From the NCBI RefSeq assembly GCF_014698475.1, contig NZ_JACJTB010000001.1, positions 124,001-188,000 of the forward strand: a DNA stretch of 64,000 nt, written 5' to 3'. The stretch is from Nostoc spongiaeforme FACHB-130. GTDB taxonomy: Bacteria > Cyanobacteriota > Cyanobacteriia > Cyanobacteriales > Nostocaceae. Both the position numbers and the translations under genes were made by a program. Shown here one piece after another: positions 42,335 to 51,773 of this stretch. The number at the start of each line of letters is the position of its first letter. Position 1 is the stretch's first letter. The notes under the pieces are model-generated. The model saw nothing but the letters and a program-made list of their open reading frames with translations, was not told the origin of the DNA and made no database searches.

Positions 42335-42978
42335 AATGCAGTGGCGATCGCTACAGTCAAATTCAACTCTGATTAGGTAATAAAATTTACCGGAACTAAG
42401 AAAAGTTAAATTTATCTAAAAATTATCTCTAGATGGCGGATTCATTTACCGCGTTCTAGCTAATATTAAGCGTCAAAATATCCCTAAATCGCCAAAAATT
42501 GAGTTTTGCTAATTTTGGTAAAAATAGTCATCAGTAATTATGATTTCAAAAATTAGCGCATTTCAGCTATATTTTTGAGCGTAAAATATAGAAGAATTTA
42601 GATGTATCAGTATTAAAAATTACAAATTACTGGCAACTTGCAGCTTTTTTGAGTTAGTTATATCCTCATAATGCTGAGAATAAAGTTGAAAACTTATATT
42701 GATTCGTAGTATGAATGCGTAAATTATTACAGAGTTCTCTAAGCTTGACTGACTCAAAAAACTTTTAGAGAAAAGTTGCCTGCGAAATAGAATAAATCAT
42801 GTTAAAAAGATTAACTAACAACAAAATCACTACTTTTAAAGAAAAAATAGCTAAGGTTAATTACCAAAGTATCAACAAAAGTTCAGGGTAGAGAAAATTA
42901 TGGAGAAACTGCCCAGAAGAAGGGTAAAAGCTTAAGTTTACTTGGTCAAGCAGGTAAAAAGTTCGCAAGTATGAGGTA
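42335..42978. other. Intergenic region before the DUF3352 gene
   Basis: This AT-rich 644-bp gap holds a perfect 9-bp hairpin (CTATATTTT 42567-42575, AAAATATAG 42583-42591) and smaller ones near 42760. I see no gene. Confidence 0.45.
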
Positions 42979-42987
42979 TTGGTTTCA

Positions 42988-44736
42988 ATGGCGCTGCCTA
43001 TTGTGTCTGTTCCCGTGAAGAAAAAACAGAAACCGTCTTTGGCAATGACGCTCTCGGCTACTGGTTTATTAATTATTGGTGGCGGAGTAGCCTATAGATT
43101 GTTCAGCCAGGGGCATTTTTCTGGAAATTTATTACTAGGTGCAAATATTATTCCGAATGATGCACTGTTTGCGGCTTCTGTGACTACAGATCCCAAGCAA
43201 TGGCAGAAATTGCAGGAATTCGGCACAAAAGAATCGCAAGCACAACTCAATCAAACTTTAATTCAGTTGCGCGATCGCTTTCTGACGAATAATGGTTTTA
43301 ATTTTGAGCAAGATATTCAACCTTGGGTAGACAAAGAAGTTACCTTTGCGATTTTAGCTCCCGAAACAAATCAGCCTGCTTCTAAGCCTGTAGCTACCGA
43401 TAGCCTTACGCCTGACAGCCAGCAGTCAATGGTGATGGTTTTACCTGTGAAAAATTCAGACTTAGCGCAAAAAATTTTGGCACAACCCAAAGCCTTAAAA
43501 ACAGGTAAATGGATTGACCGCACCTATCAAGGAGTCCCCATCAAACAAAGCGAAGGGGAATTTGGGACAAACCTTTCCGCCACATTGCTAGATCAACGCT
43601 TCCTGGTGATTACCGATAACCCGAAAGCCACGGAACGGGCAATTGATGCCTACAAAAATCAAACATCTCTAGCAACAGTTGGCAGTTTCGCTGAGAATTT
43701 CCCCAAAATTTCTGAGTCTAATTCTTTTGCTCAATTTTACGTCAACGTCCCCAATGCTGCCAAAATTGCGACTAAAGCTCCAAATCGACGTTTACCAGCC
43801 CAAGTTTTAGCACAACTGCAAAATAACCAAGGTTTAGCGGGAGCGATTAGTTTAGAGTCAGATGGCATACGTTTAAAGGGCGTTTCGTGGCTGAATCCTC
43901 AAAGCCAGCGTCTACTGTCGGTGGATAACTCAGCAGGTAATATGCAGCAGCGAATGCCAGCAGAAACCTTGATGATGTTATCTGGTAGTAATTTACAACG
44001 GCTGTGGGGAGACTATATTCTCACATCCCAAGGAAATCCGCTTTCACCCGTATCTCCAGAACAATTACGTAGTGGTGTGAAATCACTGACGAATCTCGAT
44101 TTGGAACGAGATTTACTCAGTTGGATGAAAGGTGAATTTGCTGTCTCACTGATTCCAAATGTACCAAAAAATGGCACACCAGGAGATTTTAGAGCCGGAT
44201 TGGTATTCATGGTCAAAGCCAGCGATCGCAAATTAGCTGAAGCATCTCTCCAAAAGCTAGATGACATCATTAAAACTCAATATCAATTTCAAATTCAACC
44301 AGGAACAGTTGCAGGTCAACCTGTTGTTAACTGGATTGGGCCTTTCGGCACTTTAACAGCCAGCCACGGTTGGTTAGATCAAGATACTGCTTTTATAGTT
44401 TTAGGCGCTCCCGTTACCGATAAAATTGTGCCTAAACCCAGCAGCACATTAGCCAGCAATCTTGCATATCAACAAACTGTGCCGACAGAGTTGAATCCCA
44501 CGAATAGTGCATTTTTTATAGATGTCGAACGAATGGTAAATAACTTTACCCTCAATACCCTATTTCCCAAACAAAGAACTTTTTTAGAAGCGACTCGTTC
44601 CATTGGCGCAACAACCTCAGTGAGTGACAGCCGCAGTACTCGCTATGATATCTTTCTCTCTCTGAAAAAATCGATTAATTCAGCCACTGTACCTAATTCA
44701 GAGAATCATCCCAACATTAGTAGTTCAAAACCTTAA
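42988..44736 (+). CDS. DUF3352 domain-containing protein
   Basis: From the ATG at 42988 (a TTG three codons earlier is possible) the protein has a basic start (MALPIVSVPVKKKQKPSLAM), one membrane helix (LSATGLLIIGGGVAYRLF) and a large exported or lumenal domain of about 540 residues matching DUF3352. Typical segments are IPNDALFAASVTTDPKQWQ, VTFAILAPE and DLERDLLSWMKGEFAVSL. The family is widespread in cyanobacteria and of unknown function. It is monocistronic between a long AT-rich gap and ccsA. Confidence 0.88.
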   Translation: MALPIVSVPVKKKQKPSLAMTLSATGLLIIGGGVAYRLFSQGHFSGNLLLGANIIPNDALFAASVTTDPKQWQKLQEFGTKESQAQLNQTLIQLRDRFLTNNGFNFEQDIQPWVDKEVTFAILAPETNQPASKPVATDSLTPDSQQSMVMVLPVKNSDLAQKILAQPKALKTGKWIDRTYQGVPIKQSEGEFGTNLSATLLDQRFLVITDNPKATERAIDAYKNQTSLATVGSFAENFPKISESNSFAQFYVNVPNAAKIATKAPNRRLPAQVLAQLQNNQGLAGAISLESDGIRLKGVSWLNPQSQRLLSVDNSAGNMQQRMPAETLMMLSGSNLQRLWGDYILTSQGNPLSPVSPEQLRSGVKSLTNLDLERDLLSWMKGEFAVSLIPNVPKNGTPGDFRAGLVFMVKASDRKLAEASLQKLDDIIKTQYQFQIQPGTVAGQPVVNWIGPFGTLTASHGWLDQDTAFIVLGAPVTDKIVPKPSSTLASNLAYQQTVPTELNPTNSAFFIDVERMVNNFTLNTLFPKQRTFLEATRSIGATTSVSDSRSTRYDIFLSLKKSINSATVPNSENHPNISSSKP

Positions 44737-44950
44737 ACCTTCTGCACCCCCAGAAAACTTTGAGACTATATTGCTCAAAGCTCTGAACAGGCTGGGTTGA
44801 TACTCAGCACTTCGGAATATTGATTGTGTCAGCTGAATCAATAATCACCACATTAATTTATTGTATCTACCCTGAGTCTCTAATTAAACTCAAGTTAGGA
44901 TCAAAATAGTTAGAATCGTAACTTTAAGCAATAACGGTGGAGAATACTGT

Positions 44951-46006
44951 ATGAATCTGGTTGGACTCCAGAACTGGCTAGATAATGCCTCATTTGCGGT
45001 GTTATTCCTCACCATGTTGGTTTATTGGGGAGGTGCAGCTTTTCCAAATTTACCAGCACTGGGCGCTTTAGGAACAGCTGGAATGGCGATCGCTAATTTG
45101 TGTATCGCCACCCTTTTAGGCGCAAGATGGATAGAAGCAGGTTATTTTCCCCTGAGTAACTTGTATGAATCACTGTTTTTTTTGACTTGGGGAATTACAG
45201 CAGTTCATTTAATTGCGGAAAATGGTACCCGTAGCCGCTTAGTAGGGGTTTTTACAACGCCTGTAGCAATGGGGATCACTGCCTTTGCTGCCTTGACTCT
45301 ACCATCCACAATGCAAGCAGCAGAACCATTAGTACCTGCATTAAAGTCTAACTGGCTGATGATGCACGTTAGCGTGATGATGTTGAGCTACTCTGCATTA
45401 ATGGTAGGTTCAATATTGGCGATCGCTTTTCTGGTTGTAACACGCGGTCAAAAAATCGAGTTACAAGGCAGTTCTGTTGGTACTGGTGGCTACCGCAGTA
45501 ATGGTTATCGCCTACACAAAGCCGGTGAATTAGTTACTCAACCAGCAACAAATGTCGCTGAAAATAACGGTTCTGCTCGTCGGTTTGAAACCAACACTAA
45601 CAACGGTAACACCGCAGTTTTAAACTTGGTCACAACTGCACCATCAGAAGCTACAGCAACCGCCGCAGTTTTGTCGCCTCAGCGTCTCAGCCTTGCCGAC
45701 ACCCTAGATAATATTAGCTATCGCATCATTGGCTTAGGCTTTCCCCTACTGACAATTGGGATTATCGCTGGCGGAGTTTGGGCGAATGAAGCTTGGGGTT
45801 CTTACTGGAGTTGGGACCCGAAAGAAACTTGGGCTTTAATTACTTGGTTAGTTTTTGCAGCTTACCTCCACGCTAGAATTACCCGTGGTTGGCAAGGTCG
45901 TCGCCCCGCAATTTTAGCCGCTAGTGGCTTTGTTGTTGTTTGGATTTGTTATCTGGGTGTGAATCTTTTAGGTAAAGGTTTACATTCTTACGGTTGGTTT
46001 TTTTAA
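44951..46006 (+). CDS. ccsA: Cytochrome c biogenesis protein CcsA (system II heme handling)
   Basis: The 351-residue membrane protein (annotated CcsB or CcsA/Ycf5 in different sources) has the tryptophan-rich heme signature [18 protein letters not shown] split over helices near residue 285. Flanking histidines are in the helices [13 protein letters not shown] and [13 protein letters not shown], and the C-terminus ends [11 protein letters not shown]. It presents heme to apocytochromes c on the lumenal side together with Ccs1/ResB, not found here. A low-complexity, Thr/Ala/Asn-rich loop lies at about residues 175-245. Confidence 0.93.
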   Translation: MNLVGLQNWLDNASFAVLFLTMLVYWGGAAFPNLPALGALGTAGMAIANLCIATLLGARWIEAGYFPLSNLYESLFFLTWGITAVHLIAENGTRSRLVGVFTTPVAMGITAFAALTLPSTMQAAEPLVPALKSNWLMMHVSVMMLSYSALMVGSILAIAFLVVTRGQKIELQGSSVGTGGYRSNGYRLHKAGELVTQPATNVAENNGSARRFETNTNNGNTAVLNLVTTAPSEATATAAVLSPQRLSLADTLDNISYRIIGLGFPLLTIGIIAGGVWANEAWGSYWSWDPKETWALITWLVFAAYLHARITRGWQGRRPAILAASGFVVVWICYLGVNLLGKGLHSYGWFF

Positions 46007-46082
46007 TAGCTTTAGCCCCTCTTCATGAGTGGAGAGGGGTGAAATTATATTTGATATTTTGTGAATAGATTCTATGTTTTGA

Positions 46083-46250
46083 AACCGCAGATGCACGCAG
46101 CGAAAAGTTGAGCCAGTGCGTTGGGCGGGTTCCCCGACTCCCTCACTGGCGTTGCGTGGGCGGCTCTGCCGACTTGAGCAAACTTTTCAAGACAGATGCA
46201 CGCGGATAAAATTATCAATTATCTGCGTTCGTCCGCGTGCATCTGCGGTT
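46083..46250. repeat. Nested dispersed repeats upstream of tilS
   Basis: The outer element starts AACCGCAGATGCACG (46083-46097) and ends with its complement CGTGCATCTGCGGTT (46236-46250). Inside it lies a second palindromic repeat (AAGTTGAGCCAGTGCG...GACTTGAGCAAACTTTT, about 46105-46190) with the GCGGCTCTGCCGACTTGA core. One repeat has therefore landed in another. The outer arm ends 11 bp before the tilS ATG. Confidence 0.75.
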
Positions 46251-46261
46251 AATAATTCAAA

Positions 46262-47260
46262 ATGGTATGGACTCCCTTACACGCCAAAATTCATCGCACT
46301 ATCAAATCACGTCATTTATTTAAACATCAGGAACGGCTATTAGTCGCTGTTTCTGGTGGACAAGATTCTCTATGTTTAATTAAATTACTCTTAGATTTAC
46401 AACCTAAATGGTCATGGTATATCAGTATTGCTCATTGCGATCATCGTTGGCGTGATGATTCACAAGCGAATGCGAATCATGTAGAAAATTTGGCGAAAAA
46501 TTGGGGTGTGGATTTTTACTTAGAAACTGCTAAAGAACCTGTAAATAGTGAAGCGGCGGCGCGTGATTGGCGATATCAAGCTTTAAATGCGATCGCTCAA
46601 AAATATAATTATCAATATATAGTGACTGGACACATAGCCAGCGATCGCGCCGAAACTCTACTGTACAATTTAATGCGCGGTACTGGCGCTGATGGTTTAC
46701 AAGCTTTAACTTGGCAACGTCATTTATCGGAAAAAGTTATTTTAATCCGTCCACTGTTGGAAATTACTCGGCAACAAACAGGGCAATTTTGCCAAGATTT
46801 TCAATTACCTATTTGGGAAGATTCTACCAACCAAGATATCAAATATTCACGCAACCGTATCCGCCAAGAATTAATTCCCTATTTACAAACCAACTTTAAC
46901 CCCAAAGTCGAATCAGCATTAGCCCAAACAGCAGAACTTTTGCAAGCAGATGTCGAGTATTTAGAACAAGCAGCCCAGCAGTTGCGGGAAGCAGCCACTA
47001 TGGGGAGTGGGGAGTGGGGAGTGGGGAGTGGGGATATTGTAAAACTTAATCGTCGCGTATTACAGAAAGCACCATTAGCTTTACAACGGCGGGTGATGCG
47101 ACAGATATTATTAGAAATCTTACCCGACGCACCTAATTTTGACCATATTGCAAAATTAACAGCTTTAATTATCGCCCCGAACCGTTCCCAAACTGATCCC
47201 TTTCCTGGTGGTGCGATCGCTCAAGTCCAAGGCGATTGGATTATCATCAAAGAGACTTGA
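46262..47260 (+). CDS. tilS: tRNA(Ile)-lysidine synthase
   Basis: The 332-residue N-type PP-loop ATPase has SGGQDS at 31-36, followed by HCDHRWRDDSQANANHV and TGHIASDRAETLLYNLMRGTG. It converts the wobble C of the CAU-anticodon tRNA-Ile to lysidine, an essential step for AUA reading. The C-terminal half carries a G-rich repeat insert coding MGSGEWGVGSGD (about residues 247-258) between helices. The ATG start lies 11 bp after a dispersed repeat. Confidence 0.92.
   Translation: MVWTPLHAKIHRTIKSRHLFKHQERLLVAVSGGQDSLCLIKLLLDLQPKWSWYISIAHCDHRWRDDSQANANHVENLAKNWGVDFYLETAKEPVNSEAAARDWRYQALNAIAQKYNYQYIVTGHIASDRAETLLYNLMRGTGADGLQALTWQRHLSEKVILIRPLLEITRQQTGQFCQDFQLPIWEDSTNQDIKYSRNRIRQELIPYLQTNFNPKVESALAQTAELLQADVEYLEQAAQQLREAATMGSGEWGVGSGDIVKLNRRVLQKAPLALQRRVMRQILLEILPDAPNFDHIAKLTALIIAPNRSQTDPFPGGAIAQVQGDWIIIKET
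47000..47033. repeat. Tandem TGGGGAG repeat inserted in frame within tilS
   Basis: Nearly five perfect TGGGGAG heptamers occupy 34 bp and code for a Gly/Ser/Glu-rich loop in TilS. It belongs to the same G-rich class as in menE, menC and the CHAT gene. Confidence 0.85.
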
Positions 47261-47294
47261 TAAAGTCAAAAATATTTTTCATACTTCAGACTGC

Positions 47295-49052
47295 TCAAGA
47301 CGCTATTAATTCCGGCTGAGATGTCATATTTTGCAAAGTTTGACGCATTTCACTAATGGTTTGTAGTTGATAATCACTTACTTCTTGGACTTGCGCCAAT
47401 GAATCATTAATTCCTTGCAGTTTTTGGCGCAAACCATCCAAAGAATCTTGAATTGGTCGTAAGGCTTCTTGATATAAATTCACTCGCGCCCAAGATTCAG
47501 CCACTGCTGTTCGCAAAGATTGTAAATTAGCTTCGAGATTTTTGATTTCTTGTTGTTTTTGGGACAAGTCATGATTTTGATTATCAATCATCCCTTGGTC
47601 AAGCTCAATTGCAGACCGCATCTGCTCAATTTCTTGTTCCAGTTGTTGTAATACCTGGGATTGTTGTTGTCGCTGGCTATCAATTTGTAACAAAATTGGC
47701 GCAAAATCAATTGTGTTTTCTTCTTCGACGTTGGGGACTGGTTGTCCTTGGCGGCGGAGTAATACATTTTGATGTTGCTTCAGAGCCTTATCACGCTGCA
47801 ATAAACTCCGGCGTTGACCTTCTAAAGTTTTATTGAGCATTTGATAATGGTCTTTTTCATCTGCCAGTTCCATTTCTAAATTGATATGATCCTGGTCAGA
47901 AGCTTGAGTTAGTTTATTTTCTAATTCAGCAATATCCGCTTGTTTATATTGCAGTTCTTGTTCTTGTTCTTGGACAAAGCTAGAGTCGATTTCTAATTTT
48001 TTTGCTAAATCTTGAACTATTTTTTGTAGTTCATCTAACGGCATTTTTTCTAATGCTTCTATATCAACTTTATTGCCAGAAATATCACCAGAACTAGCAG
48101 CTATATAATTAACTTTTTGATATAAATCTTCTTGCGATTGCAACTGCTCTTTGACTAGTCGAGCATATTCTTGCTTACTGGTAATGGTGGCTAAGTTAAT
48201 TTTTAATTGAGCAGCTTGCTGTTCTAAAGAATTATGTGCTTGTTGCCATTCATTTTGGCGATCGCTGACAGTTTGCGCCAGACGCTCAACTTCTTCTTGC
48301 TGTTGGTTGGCTAATGTTTTTTGTTGCTCTAACTTTTCCCAATGGGGATTTAAAGTTGCTTGTTGCTGTTCAATTAATTCAAAAGCTAAATGCAGATGTT
48401 CTCTGACAGTTTCTGTCGGTGCAAATCGGCTAGATAAGCGATTCAATAAATCACTCATCACCCGACTTTGTTCTTCATCTAAAACATTACCTTGTTTGAA
48501 CTCTGCTTGTCGTTCTTCTAAGCGGCTCTGTTCACCGCGTAGATGCTCCCAAGCACCTTCTAATTCTTGGCGGTTCCGCTCAATTTCCGCTTGTAACTTT
48601 TCAATTTCCTCACGGGATGAATCAACTTCTTGTTTCTGTTCCTCTAGGCGTTGACAATCATCCTCCATTTGTTGCAGCTGTTCTAAGCGTGCTTCCATTT
48701 CCATTTCTCGGCGATTCATTTCCTGCGCCTGAAATGTTAGCGACTGCTTCCACTGATCAATCTCATCTTCCTTGAGTTTAAATTTTTCTAGCTGCCGCGA
48801 AAAATTTTGCAATATATTGACCAATGGCCGTCCTGCTTCTTGAATCCTTTGCACCTGGCGATTCGGATTCAGTTCGACTAGCACTAATGCACCATCATTT
48901 AATTTGCTGGCTTCTTCTGCGGTAATCACCTCTTCCGACACAGTACTCCAATTCTGGTCGGTTCGCTGACAAGCTAGCAGTTTTAGTTCGGTTTTAGAAC
49001 CACCACTAAGTAAGCCGCCCTTCTGCTTTTGTACTTCTGCTAAATACAGCAC
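47295..49052 (-). CDS. hmpF: Pilus motility protein HmpF
   Basis: The 585-residue protein starts MLYLAEVQKQKGGLLSGGSK, the conserved beginning of HmpF. It has a small globular head (1-95) and then almost continuous coiled coil rich in Gln, Glu and Leu. HmpF is needed for type IV pilus-driven hormogonium motility in Nostoc punctiforme and works with the Hmp chemotaxis-like proteins (established knowledge). It is divergent from hmpA over 403 bp, the arrangement known from that organism. The coiled coil suggests a polar scaffold; no enzymatic motif is present. Confidence 0.92.
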   Translation of the reverse strand: MLYLAEVQKQKGGLLSGGSKTELKLLACQRTDQNWSTVSEEVITAEEASKLNDGALVLVELNPNRQVQRIQEAGRPLVNILQNFSRQLEKFKLKEDEIDQWKQSLTFQAQEMNRREMEMEARLEQLQQMEDDCQRLEEQKQEVDSSREEIEKLQAEIERNRQELEGAWEHLRGEQSRLEERQAEFKQGNVLDEEQSRVMSDLLNRLSSRFAPTETVREHLHLAFELIEQQQATLNPHWEKLEQQKTLANQQQEEVERLAQTVSDRQNEWQQAHNSLEQQAAQLKINLATITSKQEYARLVKEQLQSQEDLYQKVNYIAASSGDISGNKVDIEALEKMPLDELQKIVQDLAKKLEIDSSFVQEQEQELQYKQADIAELENKLTQASDQDHINLEMELADEKDHYQMLNKTLEGQRRSLLQRDKALKQHQNVLLRRQGQPVPNVEEENTIDFAPILLQIDSQRQQQSQVLQQLEQEIEQMRSAIELDQGMIDNQNHDLSQKQQEIKNLEANLQSLRTAVAESWARVNLYQEALRPIQDSLDGLRQKLQGINDSLAQVQEVSDYQLQTISEMRQTLQNMTSQPELIAS

Positions 49053-49455
49053 ACCGTTCGTCCTCTTGCGTACTTAATGTCCGTGTTTTTAGATATACTT
49101 GAGATACTTATATAAGTTTGTCTTAATTTCACCGTGGTGTAGGAAAAAATATAGACAAGACTATCAATAGACGTGATCATTCACGTCGTCAGATTTCATC
49201 AAAGCGATTGAGTCGCGCCTTTATATTTTGTACTGGTGATAGTAATCATGACTTCCGTGTGATCACTAAGTTTATCAAGCAGTATTACGAAAATTTACGG
49301 TTTATAGCTAAATGTATCTCCTGATAGACATTAGTTATTGGAGAAATAAGATGGCGAATGTTGGTGAGTAATAATTTACTTTACTTATGAGAAATCTAAA
49401 AAAAATGCTGGGCAAACTTAAGTCAAGAATATAACAAGGAGTGGCGTGGCGCTAA
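49053..49455. other. Divergent hmpF-hmpA promoter region
   Basis: These 403 bp control both sides of the hmp locus. In N. punctiforme the locus is induced in hormogonia by alternative sigma factors; I could not assign a specific sigma box here. AACAAGGAGTGG (49433-49444) gives the hmpA ribosome-binding site. Confidence 0.5.
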
Positions 49456-50664
49456 ATGCAGGGAAATTTAAATGAAATTGATATTCGTAGTATTTTGCAA
49501 TTGATTGAGTTAGGCCAGCGAACTGGGCAACTTTTAGTGGAAGCTGGCTTTCACAGGCAAGATCATCTCAACCTAGATGAGACAATCAGACATCGCCATA
49601 GCAAAAATCACAGAAAACAATCATGGTTTGTCTTTTTTCTCAATGGTCAAATTATCTATTGTCAAGCGGGCGATAGTAACTTATCGCGGATTGACGATTA
49701 TTTACGCCATTACCGAGTTGAGACAGGACTAGATCAAAAGCAACATACTTCACTAGCCACCCAAAATGTCCCAGAGTATGGATATTTATGGACGTTGTTA
49801 GAGCGAAATATCATCAGCCCCAAGATAGCTCATAGTATTATTCAGCGCCTCGTGCAAGAAACTCTGTTTGATTTGTTGAGTTTACACCAAGGTAGTTTTA
49901 TTTTTCGTCAAGGGGCAGCCCTCGCACCGCAGCTCACAAGTTTAGAAATTGCGCCTTTAGTCGCTAGAATTACCAAACAAGTCCAGGAATGGAAGCGTCT
50001 ATATCCGCAAATTCAATCACCGGAGCAATTACCAGTATTGGTTGATACAGTAGAATTACGCTCCTCGTTACCAGAAGCAACAGTGAATAAACTACAGCAT
50101 TGGGCAGATGGCAAAACATCGCTGCGACAACTGGCGCGTTACCTGAATCGAGATTTATTGACAATTGCAAAGGCGATATATCCCTATGTGCAGCAAGGTT
50201 GGTTACAACTAGTAGATGCGGCGACAAATCATTTCCAAACCTTGATACCAGAGTTAGGAGAAGAAAACCATCGACCGCGGATAGTTTGCATTGATGATAC
50301 AACGACGATTTGTGAGGCTGTGGAGTCAATTTTAAAGTTACATGGTTATGAAGCGATCGCCCTAACTCAGCCCTTAGAAGCACTGGGACTAGTATTTCAA
50401 CTACGACCAGATTTAATTTTATGTGACATCGCTATGCCAGAACTTGATGGTTACGAGATTTGCAGTATGCTGCGTCATTCCACAGCATTTCGCTTAGTAC
50501 CAATTATTATGCTCACCGGCAAAGATGGCTTTATCGATCGCGTCAGAGCCAGAATGGTGGGAGCGACAGATTATCTCACAAAACCATTTGATGATTCAGA
50601 ATTACTTATGCTCATGGAGAAATATGTTAATTATAAGTCTTTTATGGGAACACCAAAGAAATAG
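49456..50664 (+). CDS. hmpA: PatA-like response regulator HmpA
   Basis: The 402-residue protein has an N-terminal PatA/DUF4388 domain (about 1-250; MQGNLNEIDIRSILQLIELG, then FVFFLNGQIIYCQAG) and a C-terminal receiver (275-395). The phosphoacceptor is Asp324 in LILCDIAMPELDG, with Asp280-Asp281 and Lys376 (TKPFDD) completing the site. It is the first gene of the hmp locus and corresponds to PilG-like regulators of type IV pilus systems. The AAGGAGTGG box lies about 10 bp before the ATG. I assign symbols by order to the N. punctiforme locus. Confidence 0.88.
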   Translation: MQGNLNEIDIRSILQLIELGQRTGQLLVEAGFHRQDHLNLDETIRHRHSKNHRKQSWFVFFLNGQIIYCQAGDSNLSRIDDYLRHYRVETGLDQKQHTSLATQNVPEYGYLWTLLERNIISPKIAHSIIQRLVQETLFDLLSLHQGSFIFRQGAALAPQLTSLEIAPLVARITKQVQEWKRLYPQIQSPEQLPVLVDTVELRSSLPEATVNKLQHWADGKTSLRQLARYLNRDLLTIAKAIYPYVQQGWLQLVDAATNHFQTLIPELGEENHRPRIVCIDDTTTICEAVESILKLHGYEAIALTQPLEALGLVFQLRPDLILCDIAMPELDGYEICSMLRHSTAFRLVPIIMLTGKDGFIDRVRARMVGATDYLTKPFDDSELLMLMEKYVNYKSFMGTPKK

Positions 50665-50847
50665 AAGACTTGTTGATTCTATAAAAGATGGGGTAAAAAA
50701 TGTTATCACAGAATCAACTAACCCCATGCCAAATTATTATCTAGTCAATTAGTGAAATAATAGCATAAATTTATACAAGTAATTTTAACGGGGAGTCAGG
50801 GAATGTTCCAAAAAGGAACGTCTACATCAGGAGGTAGATAAACATTT

Positions 50848-51213
50848 ATGAGTACAGTTCTGATTGTGGAAGACAGTCTCGCACAGAGGGAAATGATTAT
50901 TGACCTCCTGAAAGCCACTGGTTTAACAGTCACTTATGCCAGTGACGGAGTAGAAGCGTTGGAGGCCATTCAAACCGCTCCGCCAGACTTGGTGGTATTG
51001 GATATTGTCATGCCACGGATGAACGGCTACGAAGTGTGTCGGCGGTTAAAATCTGACCCAAAAACCCAAAATGTCCCTGTAGTTATGTGTTCTTCTAAAG
51101 GCGAAGAATTTGACCGCTACTGGGGAATGAAACAGGGAGCGGATGCGTATATCGCCAAACCGTTTCAACCAACAGAGTTGGTAGGAACAGTCAAACAACT
51201 CCTGCGAGGATAA
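50848..51213 (+). CDS. hmpB: CheY-like response regulator HmpB
   Basis: This is a 121-residue single receiver domain: acidic pocket VEDS (8-9), phosphoacceptor Asp52 in LDIVMPRMNG, Thr/Ser switch region MCSSKGEEFD and Lys in AKPFQP. It lacks an output domain and is a PilH/CheY-type regulator, likely phosphorylated by the CheA-like HmpE. A strong AGGAGGT box (50829-50835) precedes the ATG. It is followed 13 bp later by hmpC. Confidence 0.92.
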   Translation: MSTVLIVEDSLAQREMIIDLLKATGLTVTYASDGVEALEAIQTAPPDLVVLDIVMPRMNGYEVCRRLKSDPKTQNVPVVMCSSKGEEFDRYWGMKQGADAYIAKPFQPTELVGTVKQLLRG

Positions 51214-51226
51214 GGATGAAAATTAT

Positions 51227-51757
51227 ATGGTGAGCAAACCGGACTTTTTAGGTGGCACTGGTCAAGACCACTTCCGCCCAGAATTACAAGTAGAAAGTCC
51301 TGAAGGTGAGTTACATTTACGTTTTTATATTCCCTCGCATCAGGAGTTTGCCCTACCAGCTACTGGTATTCGAGAAGTCTTAGAATTAAGCCCTGATAGA
51401 ATTACGCCAATTCCTAATGCTTCTCCTTTACTTTTGGGTACTCTAAATTTACGAGGTCGAGTAATTTGGGTGGCAGATTTGGGTCAATTTCTGGGCGAAG
51501 GAACTGCGCTAAATACCGATAGAGCAGAAATTCCAGTAATTGCCATTGAGGAGCAGGAAACAATAGTCGGTTTAGCAGTCGAAGAAGTCGGCGGTATGGA
51601 TTGGCTAGATGTACAAAATCTGATGCCACCAACAAATCTACCAGATACGATGGCTCCCTTTTTACGTGGCGAGTGGTCATTAGATGCTAAAAACAATCAG
51701 TGTCTAAGATTACTTGATCAAACGGCAATTGTGCGGAGTGCAAGGTGGGCAGGATGA
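51227..51757 (+). CDS. hmpC: CheW-like adaptor HmpC
   Basis: The 176-residue protein is a single CheW domain: [46 protein letters not shown] and [18 protein letters not shown]. It links the CheA-like kinase to the methyl-accepting protein encoded next. It starts 13 bp after hmpB and ends 16 bp before the hmpD start used here. About 55 N-terminal and linker residues are less conserved. Confidence 0.9.
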   Translation: MVSKPDFLGGTGQDHFRPELQVESPEGELHLRFYIPSHQEFALPATGIREVLELSPDRITPIPNASPLLLGTLNLRGRVIWVADLGQFLGEGTALNTDRAEIPVIAIEEQETIVGLAVEEVGGMDWLDVQNLMPPTNLPDTMAPFLRGEWSLDAKNNQCLRLLDQTAIVRSARWAG

Positions 51758-51773
51758 TATTGGGAGGGAGCAA

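Noticed and set aside
46116-46343. Open frame upstream of and overlapping tilS
   Set aside because: It lies in nested repeats and then in the wrong frame of tilS.
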